Positions 36,385 to 45,680 of a stretch of DNA of 64,000 bases are shown here, piece after piece. Under the pieces are notes generated by a model, which saw only the letters and a program-made list of their open reading frames with translations, was not told the DNA's origin and searched no databases. A program made the position numbers and the translations under genes. Source of the stretch: Pseudomonas fortuita. GTDB lineage: Bacteria > Pseudomonadota > Gammaproteobacteria > Pseudomonadales > Pseudomonadaceae. How positions within the stretch are numbered: the first letter of the stretch is position 1; every line of letters begins with the position of its first letter. The stretch lies in NCBI RefSeq assembly GCF_026898135.2, contig NZ_CP114035.2, positions 1,529,501-1,593,500 of the forward strand, in the 5' to 3' direction.

Positions 36385-39244
36385 CCCCAAATCCGCTTTG
36401 TTGCAGCGTCTGGCTCAAGGCAACGTGATGTTCGACTGGGGCGCCATCCTGGCGTTTGACCGCGGCCAGGTTAACCGTATGCTGCGGGAACAATACATGG
36501 CAGCGTTCAACGACCTTAGCTTCTTGTTGCCATTCAGCGATGAGGTGGTCATCGGCGACCTTGAGCACGTCACTTTGAGCGATATCGTACTCGGTGCGCC
36601 GCAGGTCTCCTTTGAAAGTGCCACCTTTACCAATGCCAAGGCCACGGTCAGGCTCAATATTGTGGCAGGTACTTATTCCTCCACCTTCCATCCCCCTGGC
36701 AGCCCGCCCTACCTTTTACGCAGTGAGACGTTGCGTGAAGACATGGGGCTGATGCTCGAAATGACTGCTGAGCTGGGTGTGCGGGTGGGCAGCGTGGACG
36801 ACAGGGGCAAATTGATGCTGGACCTCTCGCAGGGGGAGCGGTTCAGCTGCAACCTGGGATTGAGTGATGACGCTAGGCTGGCGATCGGCGCCAAACTGGG
36901 CGAGCAAATCCAGTCGCACCCTGCCTACAGGCAGATCTACAGCTGCGCGATGATGGATTTCAACGATTATGGGCCATTGAGCCCGCGCAGTTTCCAGGTG
37001 CGTACCCAGCCGGCACCTGAGGGTGGCGACAAGCATTCGGACCAATACGGTAACGGCGCGGTCGTACTGTTCTGCCACCTGCGTGTCAACAGCGAGCCGG
37101 GCAGGATGCCGGGTAATCCTGACGACTACCCGTATCTGATACCGGATGACCTGACCGTGCAAGGAGCGCCTGCCTATAACGCCACGGCGTTGATCGCGGC
37201 ACCGTTGCGCCATTTTATCGATGACCAGCAAGCGCCTGGCATTCTGCAGAAATTCACTTTGCCCAACGCGCTTCAGATGAGCATGGTAGATCGCGAGGAC
37301 CCACTGGATCATGTAATTTTCGGCAGCATCGAGCCTACTGCACTGTCATTTTTCGTCGAGCCCCTGCAAAGCGCATTATTACCGGAAAGCACGCAACATT
37401 TTATCATCGACAACGAGGGAAACGAGGTCAGGGCGCAATGGCAGGCAGTCAATATCAATCAGCCACTCGCGGCCGGTAGCATGCAGGATGGGACCTACCA
37501 GGCGATGGGGACTGAGAAGTTCCAGCGCGATCAGCAATTGGTGTTGGTATCGGGGCGTTTTTCTTCCGCTGCGGGGGAGCAGGTACGCACGGGGTTGGTT
37601 GTGGAATCCCGGCAAGCTGTAAACGTGATCCCTCGTGTGGCCACTTGGGGTATTGGCATGGGCCCTATCAAGCTGCATGCCGGCGCTGTAACAGGTGGCG
37701 ACTTGAGCTGGGAGCTGATCCCGGACAATGGGCAGTTGCACGGTGATCTGGTCGTGGATCCCGAGCGACCTGCGGGGCGGCTTTTCACACCTTTCGATCC
37801 TGAGAGTTACTTGCCTGAAGTGCGTTTGCAGAAAATCCGAGTCACTGACCAGGCGACAACTACCAGCGATATTGCCACCGTGGTCATCTTTGCCTACCCC
37901 CAGCAACTTAATGTGACGCCATTTCATGTGCCTGTGATGACCGGCATCGCGCCGATTGCCTTCCGCTTGCCCGCTGAGTGGCACGAGGCTGCAACCTGGA
38001 AGGTATTTGGTGAGGGAGAGATCAACGAAGACGGAGTGTATAACCCGCCGATTCAGGCCCAGGCCCCCATCAGCGTAGTGATGGCCGATATCAATGACCA
38101 GCAAACCGGTTACGCGATTGTCCAGCACGCCTACCAAGAGCCCCCTATCAGATGGACAGAGCTCGAAGGTTTTAAAATCAACGTAAAGGGCACCCCCATC
38201 TGCCTGGCCAATGGCATGCAGCAGATACCGTTGGAAATCGTGGTTGAACCCAAGGAGGTCAGTGTGGGCGGTGTCACATATCCCATTCCGCTTACAGTGA
38301 CCGAGCTCTCTACCATGAGGCTGGTCTATCGCAGCGGCAATTCCGAGGTAGAGTTCCTTGAACCTGGTCAGGAAGGCTTGCCGCTTGAAATTCCAAAATG
38401 GGCCACAAGCGTCAAGCGAAACCGTTTCAATCTGTACGGTCCTGTAACAGAGAGTGAAATGCCGCAAGTGCGTTCCGAAGCCACACGCAGCACCCGTGAA
38501 CTCTGGCTCCATAGCAGCGTCGCCGCGACGGAGGAGTTCTATGCCAAGTTCCAGGCTGATGACGGCACCTGGTGGGACTCCCGTGACAAACAAGGCTTTG
38601 TCTGCGTCACTGCCGCCCCCGTCGATAGTCCCTCAACAGACGACTACGAGCTTGTCCGCCAGCGCGTACGCAACGGTGCGGGCAGAATTCACGACCCGGG
38701 CAATGGGGCGCCCAAGGACGAATTCAGCTACATGCTGGAATCGATCGATTACTGGAGGCTGGTGCATAGGTTCAAAGGGAAAAACATCAAGTTCGCCACG
38801 TGCAGGGTCGACAAGGATTCGGCAGCGGCATCGGTACGGTGGGAAAGCGAGCAGGTGGATGAGGTGTTCTTCAGTTACCTGTCCTATGCGTTCAGGGAAT
38901 TGCCGGAACCGGGGCAACCGGAGAAAGTCGCCGAGCTCAAGGATGACAGCTATCTGACGCAAATGGCCAAGGAATTGTCCTACCTAAAAATAGAGAAAAA
39001 CCTGATCGCAGGCAAAGAGCCAGGGCCGGGAGAATTGTTGATCATGCTGCATCGCCTGTCGGACATGCCCTTCTGGAGTGACGATATGACAGACGAAGAA
39101 AGCAAAAAGTACAGAAAAATGCTGGACAAGCCTTTGATGTTCGTACTCTACGATCAGGATGGAACACGGCATCGGTTGCGTATCGGATTCCCTGAACCCA
39201 GCATTGAAGACAGTCGCAACACGCTGGAGTGGTCTGCTCAATGA
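36374..39244 (+). CDS. P47/TULIP-like protein (family II, member 2)
   Basis: This is a 956-residue protein, no signal peptide. The N-terminal motif MFDWGAILAFDRGQVNRMLR parallels those of the 33877 and 51454 products and the P47/OrfX signature. Alternating-hydrophobic strands follow (APQVSFESATFTNAKATVRL, then MLEMTAELGVRVG). The middle has Ig-like units (VTGGDLSWELIPDNGQLHGD; HEAATWKVFGEGEINEDGVY), and the last third is distinct. The ATG at 36374 has GGAGGG upstream and overlaps the previous stop by 11 nt, so the two are translationally coupled and could act as partners. The role is inferred from family resemblance only. Confidence 0.6.
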   Translation: MKSNPKSALLQRLAQGNVMFDWGAILAFDRGQVNRMLREQYMAAFNDLSFLLPFSDEVVIGDLEHVTLSDIVLGAPQVSFESATFTNAKATVRLNIVAGTYSSTFHPPGSPPYLLRSETLREDMGLMLEMTAELGVRVGSVDDRGKLMLDLSQGERFSCNLGLSDDARLAIGAKLGEQIQSHPAYRQIYSCAMMDFNDYGPLSPRSFQVRTQPAPEGGDKHSDQYGNGAVVLFCHLRVNSEPGRMPGNPDDYPYLIPDDLTVQGAPAYNATALIAAPLRHFIDDQQAPGILQKFTLPNALQMSMVDREDPLDHVIFGSIEPTALSFFVEPLQSALLPESTQHFIIDNEGNEVRAQWQAVNINQPLAAGSMQDGTYQAMGTEKFQRDQQLVLVSGRFSSAAGEQVRTGLVVESRQAVNVIPRVATWGIGMGPIKLHAGAVTGGDLSWELIPDNGQLHGDLVVDPERPAGRLFTPFDPESYLPEVRLQKIRVTDQATTTSDIATVVIFAYPQQLNVTPFHVPVMTGIAPIAFRLPAEWHEAATWKVFGEGEINEDGVYNPPIQAQAPISVVMADINDQQTGYAIVQHAYQEPPIRWTELEGFKINVKGTPICLANGMQQIPLEIVVEPKEVSVGGVTYPIPLTVTELSTMRLVYRSGNSEVEFLEPGQEGLPLEIPKWATSVKRNRFNLYGPVTESEMPQVRSEATRSTRELWLHSSVAATEEFYAKFQADDGTWWDSRDKQGFVCVTAAPVDSPSTDDYELVRQRVRNGAGRIHDPGNGAPKDEFSYMLESIDYWRLVHRFKGKNIKFATCRVDKDSAAASVRWESEQVDEVFFSYLSYAFRELPEPGQPEKVAELKDDSYLTQMAKELSYLKIEKNLIAGKEPGPGELLIMLHRLSDMPFWSDDMTDEESKKYRKMLDKPLMFVLYDQDGTRHRLRIGFPEPSIEDSRNTLEWSAQ

Positions 39245-39296
39245 TGTGTCCCCGCCTCGCCAAGCGGGGTGGGTCCTCCTACTCAAGGACCTGGTC

Positions 39297-42200
39297 ATGA
39301 CTACCAAATCAATGCTGCATTCAAACGCCTTCAACTTCCTGAGTTTCATCAACAACAGCGTCGACCCCCGCACCGGCCAATACACGCTGGGCATCGAGTT
39401 GCCGGAGCTCGCCGCCAACAATCTCAGCGGCCCGTCGTTGCCCCTGCACATCGGCTTCAACCCGATGAACACCCAGGACTCGGGCTTCGGCATGGGCTGG
39501 ACACTCAACCTCACCCAGTACGACCCCGCCAGCAACCTGCTGCACCTGCACACCGGCGAAAGCTATAAGGTCACAGGCAGCGACGCCAGTGACGGCACCG
39601 GCAAGGTATTCAAGGAACGCAAGCTCAGAAGCTTCCACTTCCACGACCACGGCAGCGGCTGGCGCGTTGAGCACAAGGCCGGCCTGATCGAGCTGCTGGA
39701 ACTGCAAGGCCCCAGCGACAACCGCGTTGCCCTGCCCACCCGGGTCGAGGCGCCTTCGGGCCATGGCATCACCCTTAGCTACAGTAATTTCCAGGGGGCC
39801 CCTTGCCTGACCGGCATCAAGGACGACACTGGGCTCGAGCTGCTGGCCATCAACTACACCAGCGCTGAAATCATCCTTGCCCTGCACCCCAGATCCGGCC
39901 CAGGCGGCACCGCCCTGGCGACCTACACGCTCCAGCTCGACCAGCGTTTCACCCCCGCGGTTCGCCTGCCCCATACCATCGTGCTGCCCAGCGACGACAA
40001 GGCCAGCTGGGGGCTCACTTACGACAAGGTGCGTGGTGTGGTGTGCCTGAAAACCGTGCGTACACCCGTCGGCGGCACCGAAACCATCGACTACAACGAT
40101 GCCGGCCACCGCTTCCCCGGCGATGCGCACGACCCGTTGCCCCGGGTTACCAGGCACACCATCAAGCCTGGCTTCGACCAGCCCGACATGGTCACCACCT
40201 ACAACTACACCAGCAACAACTTCCTCGGCATGGGCAGTGGCATTTCCTGGCGCGACAATGGCGAGGACAACCTCTACCAATTCACCGGTACTAGCTTCAG
40301 CTACGGCTCGACTGCCACCTACCTCGTCGGCGACACACCGCTGCGCAGCATCGAGCGCAGCTTCAACCGCTTCCACCTGCTGACCCTGCAACGTACCGAG
40401 CAAGCCCATGAGGTATACGACGAAGGCGCCGAGCAGCCCCGTCGCGAAACCTGTATTGAAGAAGTCGAGACCATTTACCACGAAACCAATGCCAGTTTCG
40501 AGCAGCAACCGGCTTACTTCCAGATGCCCAGGCATCAGTTCAAGCGCTGGAAGATCAAGGAGCTTCCCACCCGGCTGCGTGAGGAAGTGCTCATTACCGA
40601 CTACGACGATCATGGCAACCTGAAGCTGGAGTCCCAGGCCGCAGCACCGGTCTATCAAGGCGATGCGATCGACGAGCTCGCCACCCTGGCCGGCACGATC
40701 CACGCCCGGCACACTTACTACCCGCACACCGGCGAAGGCAGCGATTGCCCGGCCGACCCGCAGCTGTTCACCCGTAGCCGCAAGACCAGCACCGTGCACC
40801 CGGCCACCACCGGCGAAGGCCAGGCGCAGACCCTGCGCACCCGTTTCCGTTACCAGCACCTGCCAGCGCTGGGCGGCTCAGAGGTGGGCAAGGGCTGGCT
40901 CGAGGCCCATGAGGAAGACCTGATGCAGGTCATTGGGGAGCAGGAGCAGGGGCTGCAGTACACCGTCCGTCACTACGAGAACGCGCCTGCAACTGCACTG
41001 CAGCACGGCCGCATGACCCGGCAGGTGCAGACGCTCAATGGCTACGATACGAAAGTTGAGCACCGGTTCGCCAAACGCGCAGAGTTGGGTGATGAGGTGC
41101 TGGAGGAGGTGCGCACCTTCACCGGTTTCGACCATGGCCAAGCGCTTGATGGTGGCACTATTCGCCACGCCCAGAAGGTATCTACCCTGCACCATTCTGT
41201 GTTCATCAACCAGCCCATGCTGAACTACGACGATAATGATGTGCAAATCGCTTACGCTTACGATGCCTTACGGCGTGTGATCAAGGAAACGGTCTCGCCA
41301 AATGACGAAGACTTGAAAGCCGAGCGCGAATACACCTATACCTTGGTCAGCGGGGCGGGCGGGCAGGCCGATCAAACCGCCAAGGATGTCAAGGGGGTGA
41401 TTACCCGCACCCTGGTCGATGGGCTCAATCGGGTGGTCGCGCAGTCACGCCAGGACGCCGACAATGTTGACGTCAACAAGCGCGCCGGCTGGCGGCCGCG
41501 CTATGCTGCCCAATACGACGCGCTGGGCAATTTGGTTGGCGAAACCGATTTCGACTGGATGGACTACCCGGAGCAGCAACCCTGCGAGTTGGCGTTGCCG
41601 CGGCAGATGCTGTTCGATGGCTGGGGCCGGCAGTATTGCGAAATCGCAGCGGACAGGGTGCGTCACTTTGATCGCTACGATCCGATTGGCATCTCTGGCT
41701 CGCCAGGGCCCAGCCGAACGCAGTGGCGCGAGTCCGCTGATGGCACGCAGCGCAGCGCCAGAACCGTCACCTGGCTTACCCTGTTCGATGAGCCAGCGCG
41801 TGTCGAGCGGTTTGATGCCGACGCCAAGTCGTACAGCATCAACCTGACGTTCCATGATGGTTTGCAGCGCAAAGCGCGTGAAGTCAATGCTCGCAGTGAA
41901 ACTCAGCGCTTTGTCTACGATGTATTCGATCGTCTGATGGATGAAACCCTCGCTGATGACAGCGTGGTGCACCGCGACTACGCCGAGCATAGCCGAGAGG
42001 ATCTGCCTGTCCAGATCAGTGTCAACGGCATGGTGTTGGGCGAGCAGCGTTTCGATGGCCTGGACCGCATGGTCAAATCGATCACGGGTGGGCGGGTGCG
42101 CGAATTCGGTTTCAAGCCGGGCGAGATGAAACCCAGCACGGTCTTGACCCCAAGCAATCAACTGATCGAGTACCGCTATCAGCCTGAGCTCAGTGACGAA

Positions 42201-43349
42201 CCGCAGTTGCGGCAGATCGTCGAGAAGGGGATCAAGGCCGACTACGAGTTCGACAACAAGAACGCGCGTCTGAAGCGCTGCGAGGAACTGGGGCTGGTAC
42301 TGTCGCGTGAGTATTTCAGCCACGGGGAGGTCAAGAGCGAGACCCGGGAGTATGAGGGTGAAACCCATGTCATGCACTACCAGGCCAGTTTGCTGGGGCG
42401 CCAGCTGGCTTACACCGACGTAGTCGGCGGGCAGCAGTCCTATGCCTACGACCGCTACGGCAGGCTGGACAAAACGACATTGGGCACGATGACGGCGAAC
42501 TTCGAATACGATGGCCTTGGGCGGCTGTTCAAGACCCGGACCACGGAAGGTAGCCAATACCTTGAAACACGACTGGCATTTGACGAATTCGACAGAGAAG
42601 TGAAGCGTGAATTCGACACGGGCGCTACGCTGCAATCGCTGACCCAAGGTTACGATGCGGAAGATGCGATCGTGTGGAAGACACTGGGTGAAGGTGAAAT
42701 CCTTGAAGTGTTACGCCATGAAACCTACGTATACGACATTCGTGGCCGGTTGCGCATCTATAATTGCGAGGGCCGCCTTTCTCCCGAGGACCCGTATGGC
42801 AATATCATACGGGAGCAGGTGTTCCGGTTTGATGAACTGGACAACATTACCCGGGTCAGTACGACCTATCCCGAAGGTAATAACCTGGCCAGGTACTACT
42901 TCGAGGAAGACGACCCGGCGCAACTGAGCCGCATCGAAAACAGCCATGCAGATTACCCGACCAATATCAAGCTGGAATATGACTGCGATGGCAATCTTAC
43001 CTGCGACGATGCCGGGCGCAAGTTGACGTACGATGGGCTCGGGCGGCTGATCAGTGTGGAAGCCCCCCAATTGTTCGGCGAGGCGTTCGACCAACAGGGC
43101 AACCGTGTCTGGGACCAGGGTAATCGGCGATTCACGGCTGACGAGCAAGGCAATGTGATCAGGGTGGATGTGCCATCTGTAACACGCCCAATCAGTGGCG
43201 TTAGGCGCAGACAAGGGGCTGGAGGGAAGCTGTTGTCAGCCTGGCGTGAGGAAAGCGGCAGGCTCTTGTGGTGTGACACCGTACAGCGCGCTGAAACTGC
43301 AGAGTATGGGTATGATGCGTTGGACAGATTGACCAGTCAGGCATATTAA
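39297..43349 (+). CDS. TccC-like Rhs/YD-repeat protein lacking the C-terminal core and tip (copy 2)
   Basis: This is a 1,350-residue YD-repeat protein starting MTTKSMLHSNAFNFLSF. Residues 10-525 are almost identical to copy 1; the rest is only distantly similar. It ends ...EYGYDALDRLTSQAY, before the RGYRxYxPxxxRFxxxD...DPTGH signature and any variable tip, so it is a shell without the usual cleavage core. It may be a natural truncation, or its frame may be recruited by recombination. AAGGA lies 7 nt before the ATG at 39297. A small GC hairpin (39250-39269) sits between it and the preceding P47-like gene. A terminator follows the stop. Confidence 0.8.
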   Translation: MTTKSMLHSNAFNFLSFINNSVDPRTGQYTLGIELPELAANNLSGPSLPLHIGFNPMNTQDSGFGMGWTLNLTQYDPASNLLHLHTGESYKVTGSDASDGTGKVFKERKLRSFHFHDHGSGWRVEHKAGLIELLELQGPSDNRVALPTRVEAPSGHGITLSYSNFQGAPCLTGIKDDTGLELLAINYTSAEIILALHPRSGPGGTALATYTLQLDQRFTPAVRLPHTIVLPSDDKASWGLTYDKVRGVVCLKTVRTPVGGTETIDYNDAGHRFPGDAHDPLPRVTRHTIKPGFDQPDMVTTYNYTSNNFLGMGSGISWRDNGEDNLYQFTGTSFSYGSTATYLVGDTPLRSIERSFNRFHLLTLQRTEQAHEVYDEGAEQPRRETCIEEVETIYHETNASFEQQPAYFQMPRHQFKRWKIKELPTRLREEVLITDYDDHGNLKLESQAAAPVYQGDAIDELATLAGTIHARHTYYPHTGEGSDCPADPQLFTRSRKTSTVHPATTGEGQAQTLRTRFRYQHLPALGGSEVGKGWLEAHEEDLMQVIGEQEQGLQYTVRHYENAPATALQHGRMTRQVQTLNGYDTKVEHRFAKRAELGDEVLEEVRTFTGFDHGQALDGGTIRHAQKVSTLHHSVFINQPMLNYDDNDVQIAYAYDALRRVIKETVSPNDEDLKAEREYTYTLVSGAGGQADQTAKDVKGVITRTLVDGLNRVVAQSRQDADNVDVNKRAGWRPRYAAQYDALGNLVGETDFDWMDYPEQQPCELALPRQMLFDGWGRQYCEIAADRVRHFDRYDPIGISGSPGPSRTQWRESADGTQRSARTVTWLTLFDEPARVERFDADAKSYSINLTFHDGLQRKAREVNARSETQRFVYDVFDRLMDETLADDSVVHRDYAEHSREDLPVQISVNGMVLGEQRFDGLDRMVKSITGGRVREFGFKPGEMKPSTVLTPSNQLIEYRYQPELSDEPQLRQIVEKGIKADYEFDNKNARLKRCEELGLVLSREYFSHGEVKSETREYEGETHVMHYQASLLGRQLAYTDVVGGQQSYAYDRYGRLDKTTLGTMTANFEYDGLGRLFKTRTTEGSQYLETRLAFDEFDREVKREFDTGATLQSLTQGYDAEDAIVWKTLGEGEILEVLRHETYVYDIRGRLRIYNCEGRLSPEDPYGNIIREQVFRFDELDNITRVSTTYPEGNNLARYYFEEDDPAQLSRIENSHADYPTNIKLEYDCDGNLTCDDAGRKLTYDGLGRLISVEAPQLFGEAFDQQGNRVWDQGNRRFTADEQGNVIRVDVPSVTRPISGVRRRQGAGGKLLSAWREESGRLLWCDTVQRAETAEYGYDALDRLTSQAY
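39324..40871 (+). repeat. Inverted repeat, right copy (5' half of TccC-like gene 2)
   Basis: This pairs with 27157-28704 in inverted orientation over 1,548 bp with no gaps noticed. The two copies flank the 10.6-kb segment that holds both divergent promoters, both secreted-protein genes and both P47-like genes. Confidence 0.9.
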
Positions 43350-43374
43350 TCAGACCCTTTCAAATAGTTAGAAG

Positions 43375-43399
43375 CCCGCCGTAACAGGCGGGTTTTTTT
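43375..43399 (+). terminator. Rho-independent terminator after TccC-like gene 2
   Basis: CCCGCC (43375-43380), loop GTAACA and GGCGGG (43387-43392) are followed by T7. This ends the right arm, 26 nt after the stop. Confidence 0.9.
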
Positions 43400-43477
43400 A
43401 TGGTGCCTCGCGCAAGTTCGAGGGAGCCAGTAACCGGCAGTCCATGAATAAAATTTCTTAGGGTATGGCGCATTGTC

Positions 43478-43497
43478 AACTGATAAAAGTGCCAGTT
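43478..43497. promoter_or_regulatory. LuxR-type box upstream of the 43589 gene
   Basis: AACTGATAAAAGTGCCAGTT has the CT-N12-AG core with perfect outer AACTG/CAGTT symmetry, the best dyad of the set. It lies 91 nt before the chosen ATG and is very similar to the 51377 site. Confidence 0.6.
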
Positions 43498-43588
43498 GCG
43501 TGAGGGCAGTGCAGATACGAGTATGGACGAAAAGGGAGGTGGATTGTTCTGCGCCTCAATACAGCGTAAACCTTGTGCGAGGTTACAC

Positions 43589-45532
43589 ATGAACAGTGCC
43601 AAGAATTCAGGTTTCGTGCGCCACATGCGCAACGCCGGTGCACAACCCCTGGCAACGTTGGACGCCATGACGATCAAGGACGAACTGCTGGCGGTTCCAA
43701 AGGATAATACTGTGCTTGTGAAGTACCTCAGGGAGGAAGCATCGCGACTGATTATCACGATTGAAAATCCTTGGCAGATGCCGGGCCATCCTACTTTTCA
43801 CGATACGCTGACGATTTTGCATGTGCAAACCGGTACAGAAATCACGACCGCAGAGTTTTTTCGGGGAGACGAAGGAAAATTCCCCTTTGATTGCGAAGTG
43901 CCAAAGGAATTGATTGCTAAGTGGGGGGAGGGTATAAATACCTTCACTTATGAAGTTGCGCATTACCATGGGGAGCATAGTGACTCGCTAGACCTTGAAC
44001 TTATTTTCGACCGTGTGCCACCCTACAATCAGACTGCACCTACAAAAATCCCGGCTATCCCTGCAGTCACGGATGCCAACAAAGGCGGCGTCAAACTCGA
44101 ACTGCCCGAATATGTTGACTACCAGCCTGGTGACCGGGTTGCCTACTGGTGGGAAGCATCGATTCCTGAAGACCCGTGGGGTGTTGACCCGGTCGGTATC
44201 GTGGAAGTTGGTGCACTACCGGCACAACTGCCTGTTTCAGCCGACGTGATCGAGAAGGTGGGGGATGGCGGTGTAATGGCTGTCTACGTCTTGCTGGACA
44301 AGGCAGGCAACAACAGCCACCTGTCAGATATCACCCACATCGGCGTCGCCCTAGGGGCGCTGCCCGCAAACCTCAAGGACCCGATCGTACCGCAGGCGGC
44401 GGATGGGGGAATCTACCAGCAGGATGCCTTTGACGGGGTTATTGTGCAGGTCCCCAAGTTTGACAACTGGAAACCCACCGACCAGGTGCGGGTTATTTGG
44501 GGCGAGCAGGCCCCTTCGGAGTGGCGGCCGGTCACTGACTCGCCGGTGTTCCCACTAGCGTTCTCCATCCATGCTGACACCTTGCTTGCGGACTACGGCG
44601 CAGACGGTACAGGGGATAAATCAACTTCCGTGGCCTATGAGGTTCGTCGCGGCACTGTGCTGCAAGGTTCGAAAAACATCGTTGTGAATGTCAACCTGGA
44701 GCAAATTGGCCCTGGTAACCCTAAGTGGCCGGATCCGTTGAATCCGGGGCTGGAGAAAGTCACGATCAACGGGGAATCGGGTGGGGAGAACCACTTGGTA
44801 GATCCTGGGGACTATGAACAGCCGGCAACGCTCACACTTCTAGTCAATGCCGCGCTCAAGCAGGGTGATGTGCTGACCTTTTATTGGGGCGATGCCTATA
44901 TAGAAGGTATAGATCATGAAGTTCAGGATGGCGAACCCGGAACTGAAATAACCAAAACAGTCCCGTGGGACGTTATCAAGGCGCGAGGCGACGACACCGT
45001 GCTCGTTTATTACAGAGTGCAACGCCCAGGAAACCCGAACCCGATTCGCTCGGAAGAGACCCATGTGCTGGTAGAGGCTGTGGGTATTCATCCTGTTGCA
45101 CCTGATTTCCTCGGGCTTAGCGAATTGGGTTGGTTGGACTGTAGATCGATTTACGTAGGTGAAGATGACGTGGAACCGGCAGTCCGTGTGAAAGTGCCAG
45201 ACCTGGCCGAGCATGGTTTGAAGGACGAGGACCACGTATTTATGCACTGGTCCGCAGTGCATGATTATACTGGCGAAGATCCTGTGGCGGGAGCTGCGTT
45301 GGATGAAGAGTTAACTTGGGGGCAGATCAAAGCACAAGGTTATATCTGGAAAGTACCATTCGAAACATACGTGAAGCAAATTTATGACCCGGAGAATAAT
45401 AGGCCCGATGGTCGTGCGCGAGCGAATTATTCGTTTGTTTTGAATGAAAAAACTTACGAGTCCCCCGTTCAGGAGACGATTGCTACCATGCATAACGGCC
45501 TAACAACCTGCGACTTGAGACCTAAACCGTAG
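43589..45532 (+). CDS. Ig-like beta-sandwich repeat protein (family I, member 2)
   Basis: This is a 647-residue protein of the same plan as the 32024 product, without a signal peptide. About four units recur with the pattern LELPEYVDYQPGDRVAYWWE, VQVPKFDNWKPTDQVRVIWG, LLVNAALKQGDVLTFYWGD and VKVPDLAEHGLKDEDHVFMHW. Each is followed by a V-x-Y-x(L/V) strand, the signature being Pro-Gly-Asp-x-Val-x-x-x-Trp. The ATG at 43589 has GAGG 6 nt upstream. An earlier in-frame start (43496) would overlap the LuxR-type box and is rejected. The last 600 nt look richer in A+T than the rest. Its own box and the terminator before it make it a separate transcription unit. Confidence 0.7.
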   Translation: MNSAKNSGFVRHMRNAGAQPLATLDAMTIKDELLAVPKDNTVLVKYLREEASRLIITIENPWQMPGHPTFHDTLTILHVQTGTEITTAEFFRGDEGKFPFDCEVPKELIAKWGEGINTFTYEVAHYHGEHSDSLDLELIFDRVPPYNQTAPTKIPAIPAVTDANKGGVKLELPEYVDYQPGDRVAYWWEASIPEDPWGVDPVGIVEVGALPAQLPVSADVIEKVGDGGVMAVYVLLDKAGNNSHLSDITHIGVALGALPANLKDPIVPQAADGGIYQQDAFDGVIVQVPKFDNWKPTDQVRVIWGEQAPSEWRPVTDSPVFPLAFSIHADTLLADYGADGTGDKSTSVAYEVRRGTVLQGSKNIVVNVNLEQIGPGNPKWPDPLNPGLEKVTINGESGGENHLVDPGDYEQPATLTLLVNAALKQGDVLTFYWGDAYIEGIDHEVQDGEPGTEITKTVPWDVIKARGDDTVLVYYRVQRPGNPNPIRSEETHVLVEAVGIHPVAPDFLGLSELGWLDCRSIYVGEDDVEPAVRVKVPDLAEHGLKDEDHVFMHWSAVHDYTGEDPVAGAALDEELTWGQIKAQGYIWKVPFETYVKQIYDPENNRPDGRARANYSFVLNEKTYESPVQETIATMHNGLTTCDLRPKP

Positions 45533-45587
45533 GTGGAGTGGGGTGCGTAGAAAAGTCACGGATGAAGTCAAAATGAAAATCAGAATT

Positions 45588-45595
45588 TTCCTACA
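45588..45595. promoter_or_regulatory. TGTAGGAA-type element upstream of the autotransporter gene
   Basis: The minus strand reads CTGTAGGAAAATTCTG here, like the T6SS elements at 8632, 11391 and 19141. It lies about 85 nt before the autotransporter start in a 148-nt gap (45533-45680). No LuxR-type box is seen in that gap. Confidence 0.3.
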
Positions 45596-45680
45596 GTTAT
45601 TTCGGAACTGGACTTGTAATCTCGGGAATTCGTAGCGTCAGAACAGTTCATTTATACGAAGTATTAACGGGGTAAAATCC

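Noticed and set aside
37379..38593. 404-codon minus-strand frame
   Set aside because: It lies opposite a P47-like gene that has a Shine-Dalgarno and operon context; the antisense product looks composition-driven.
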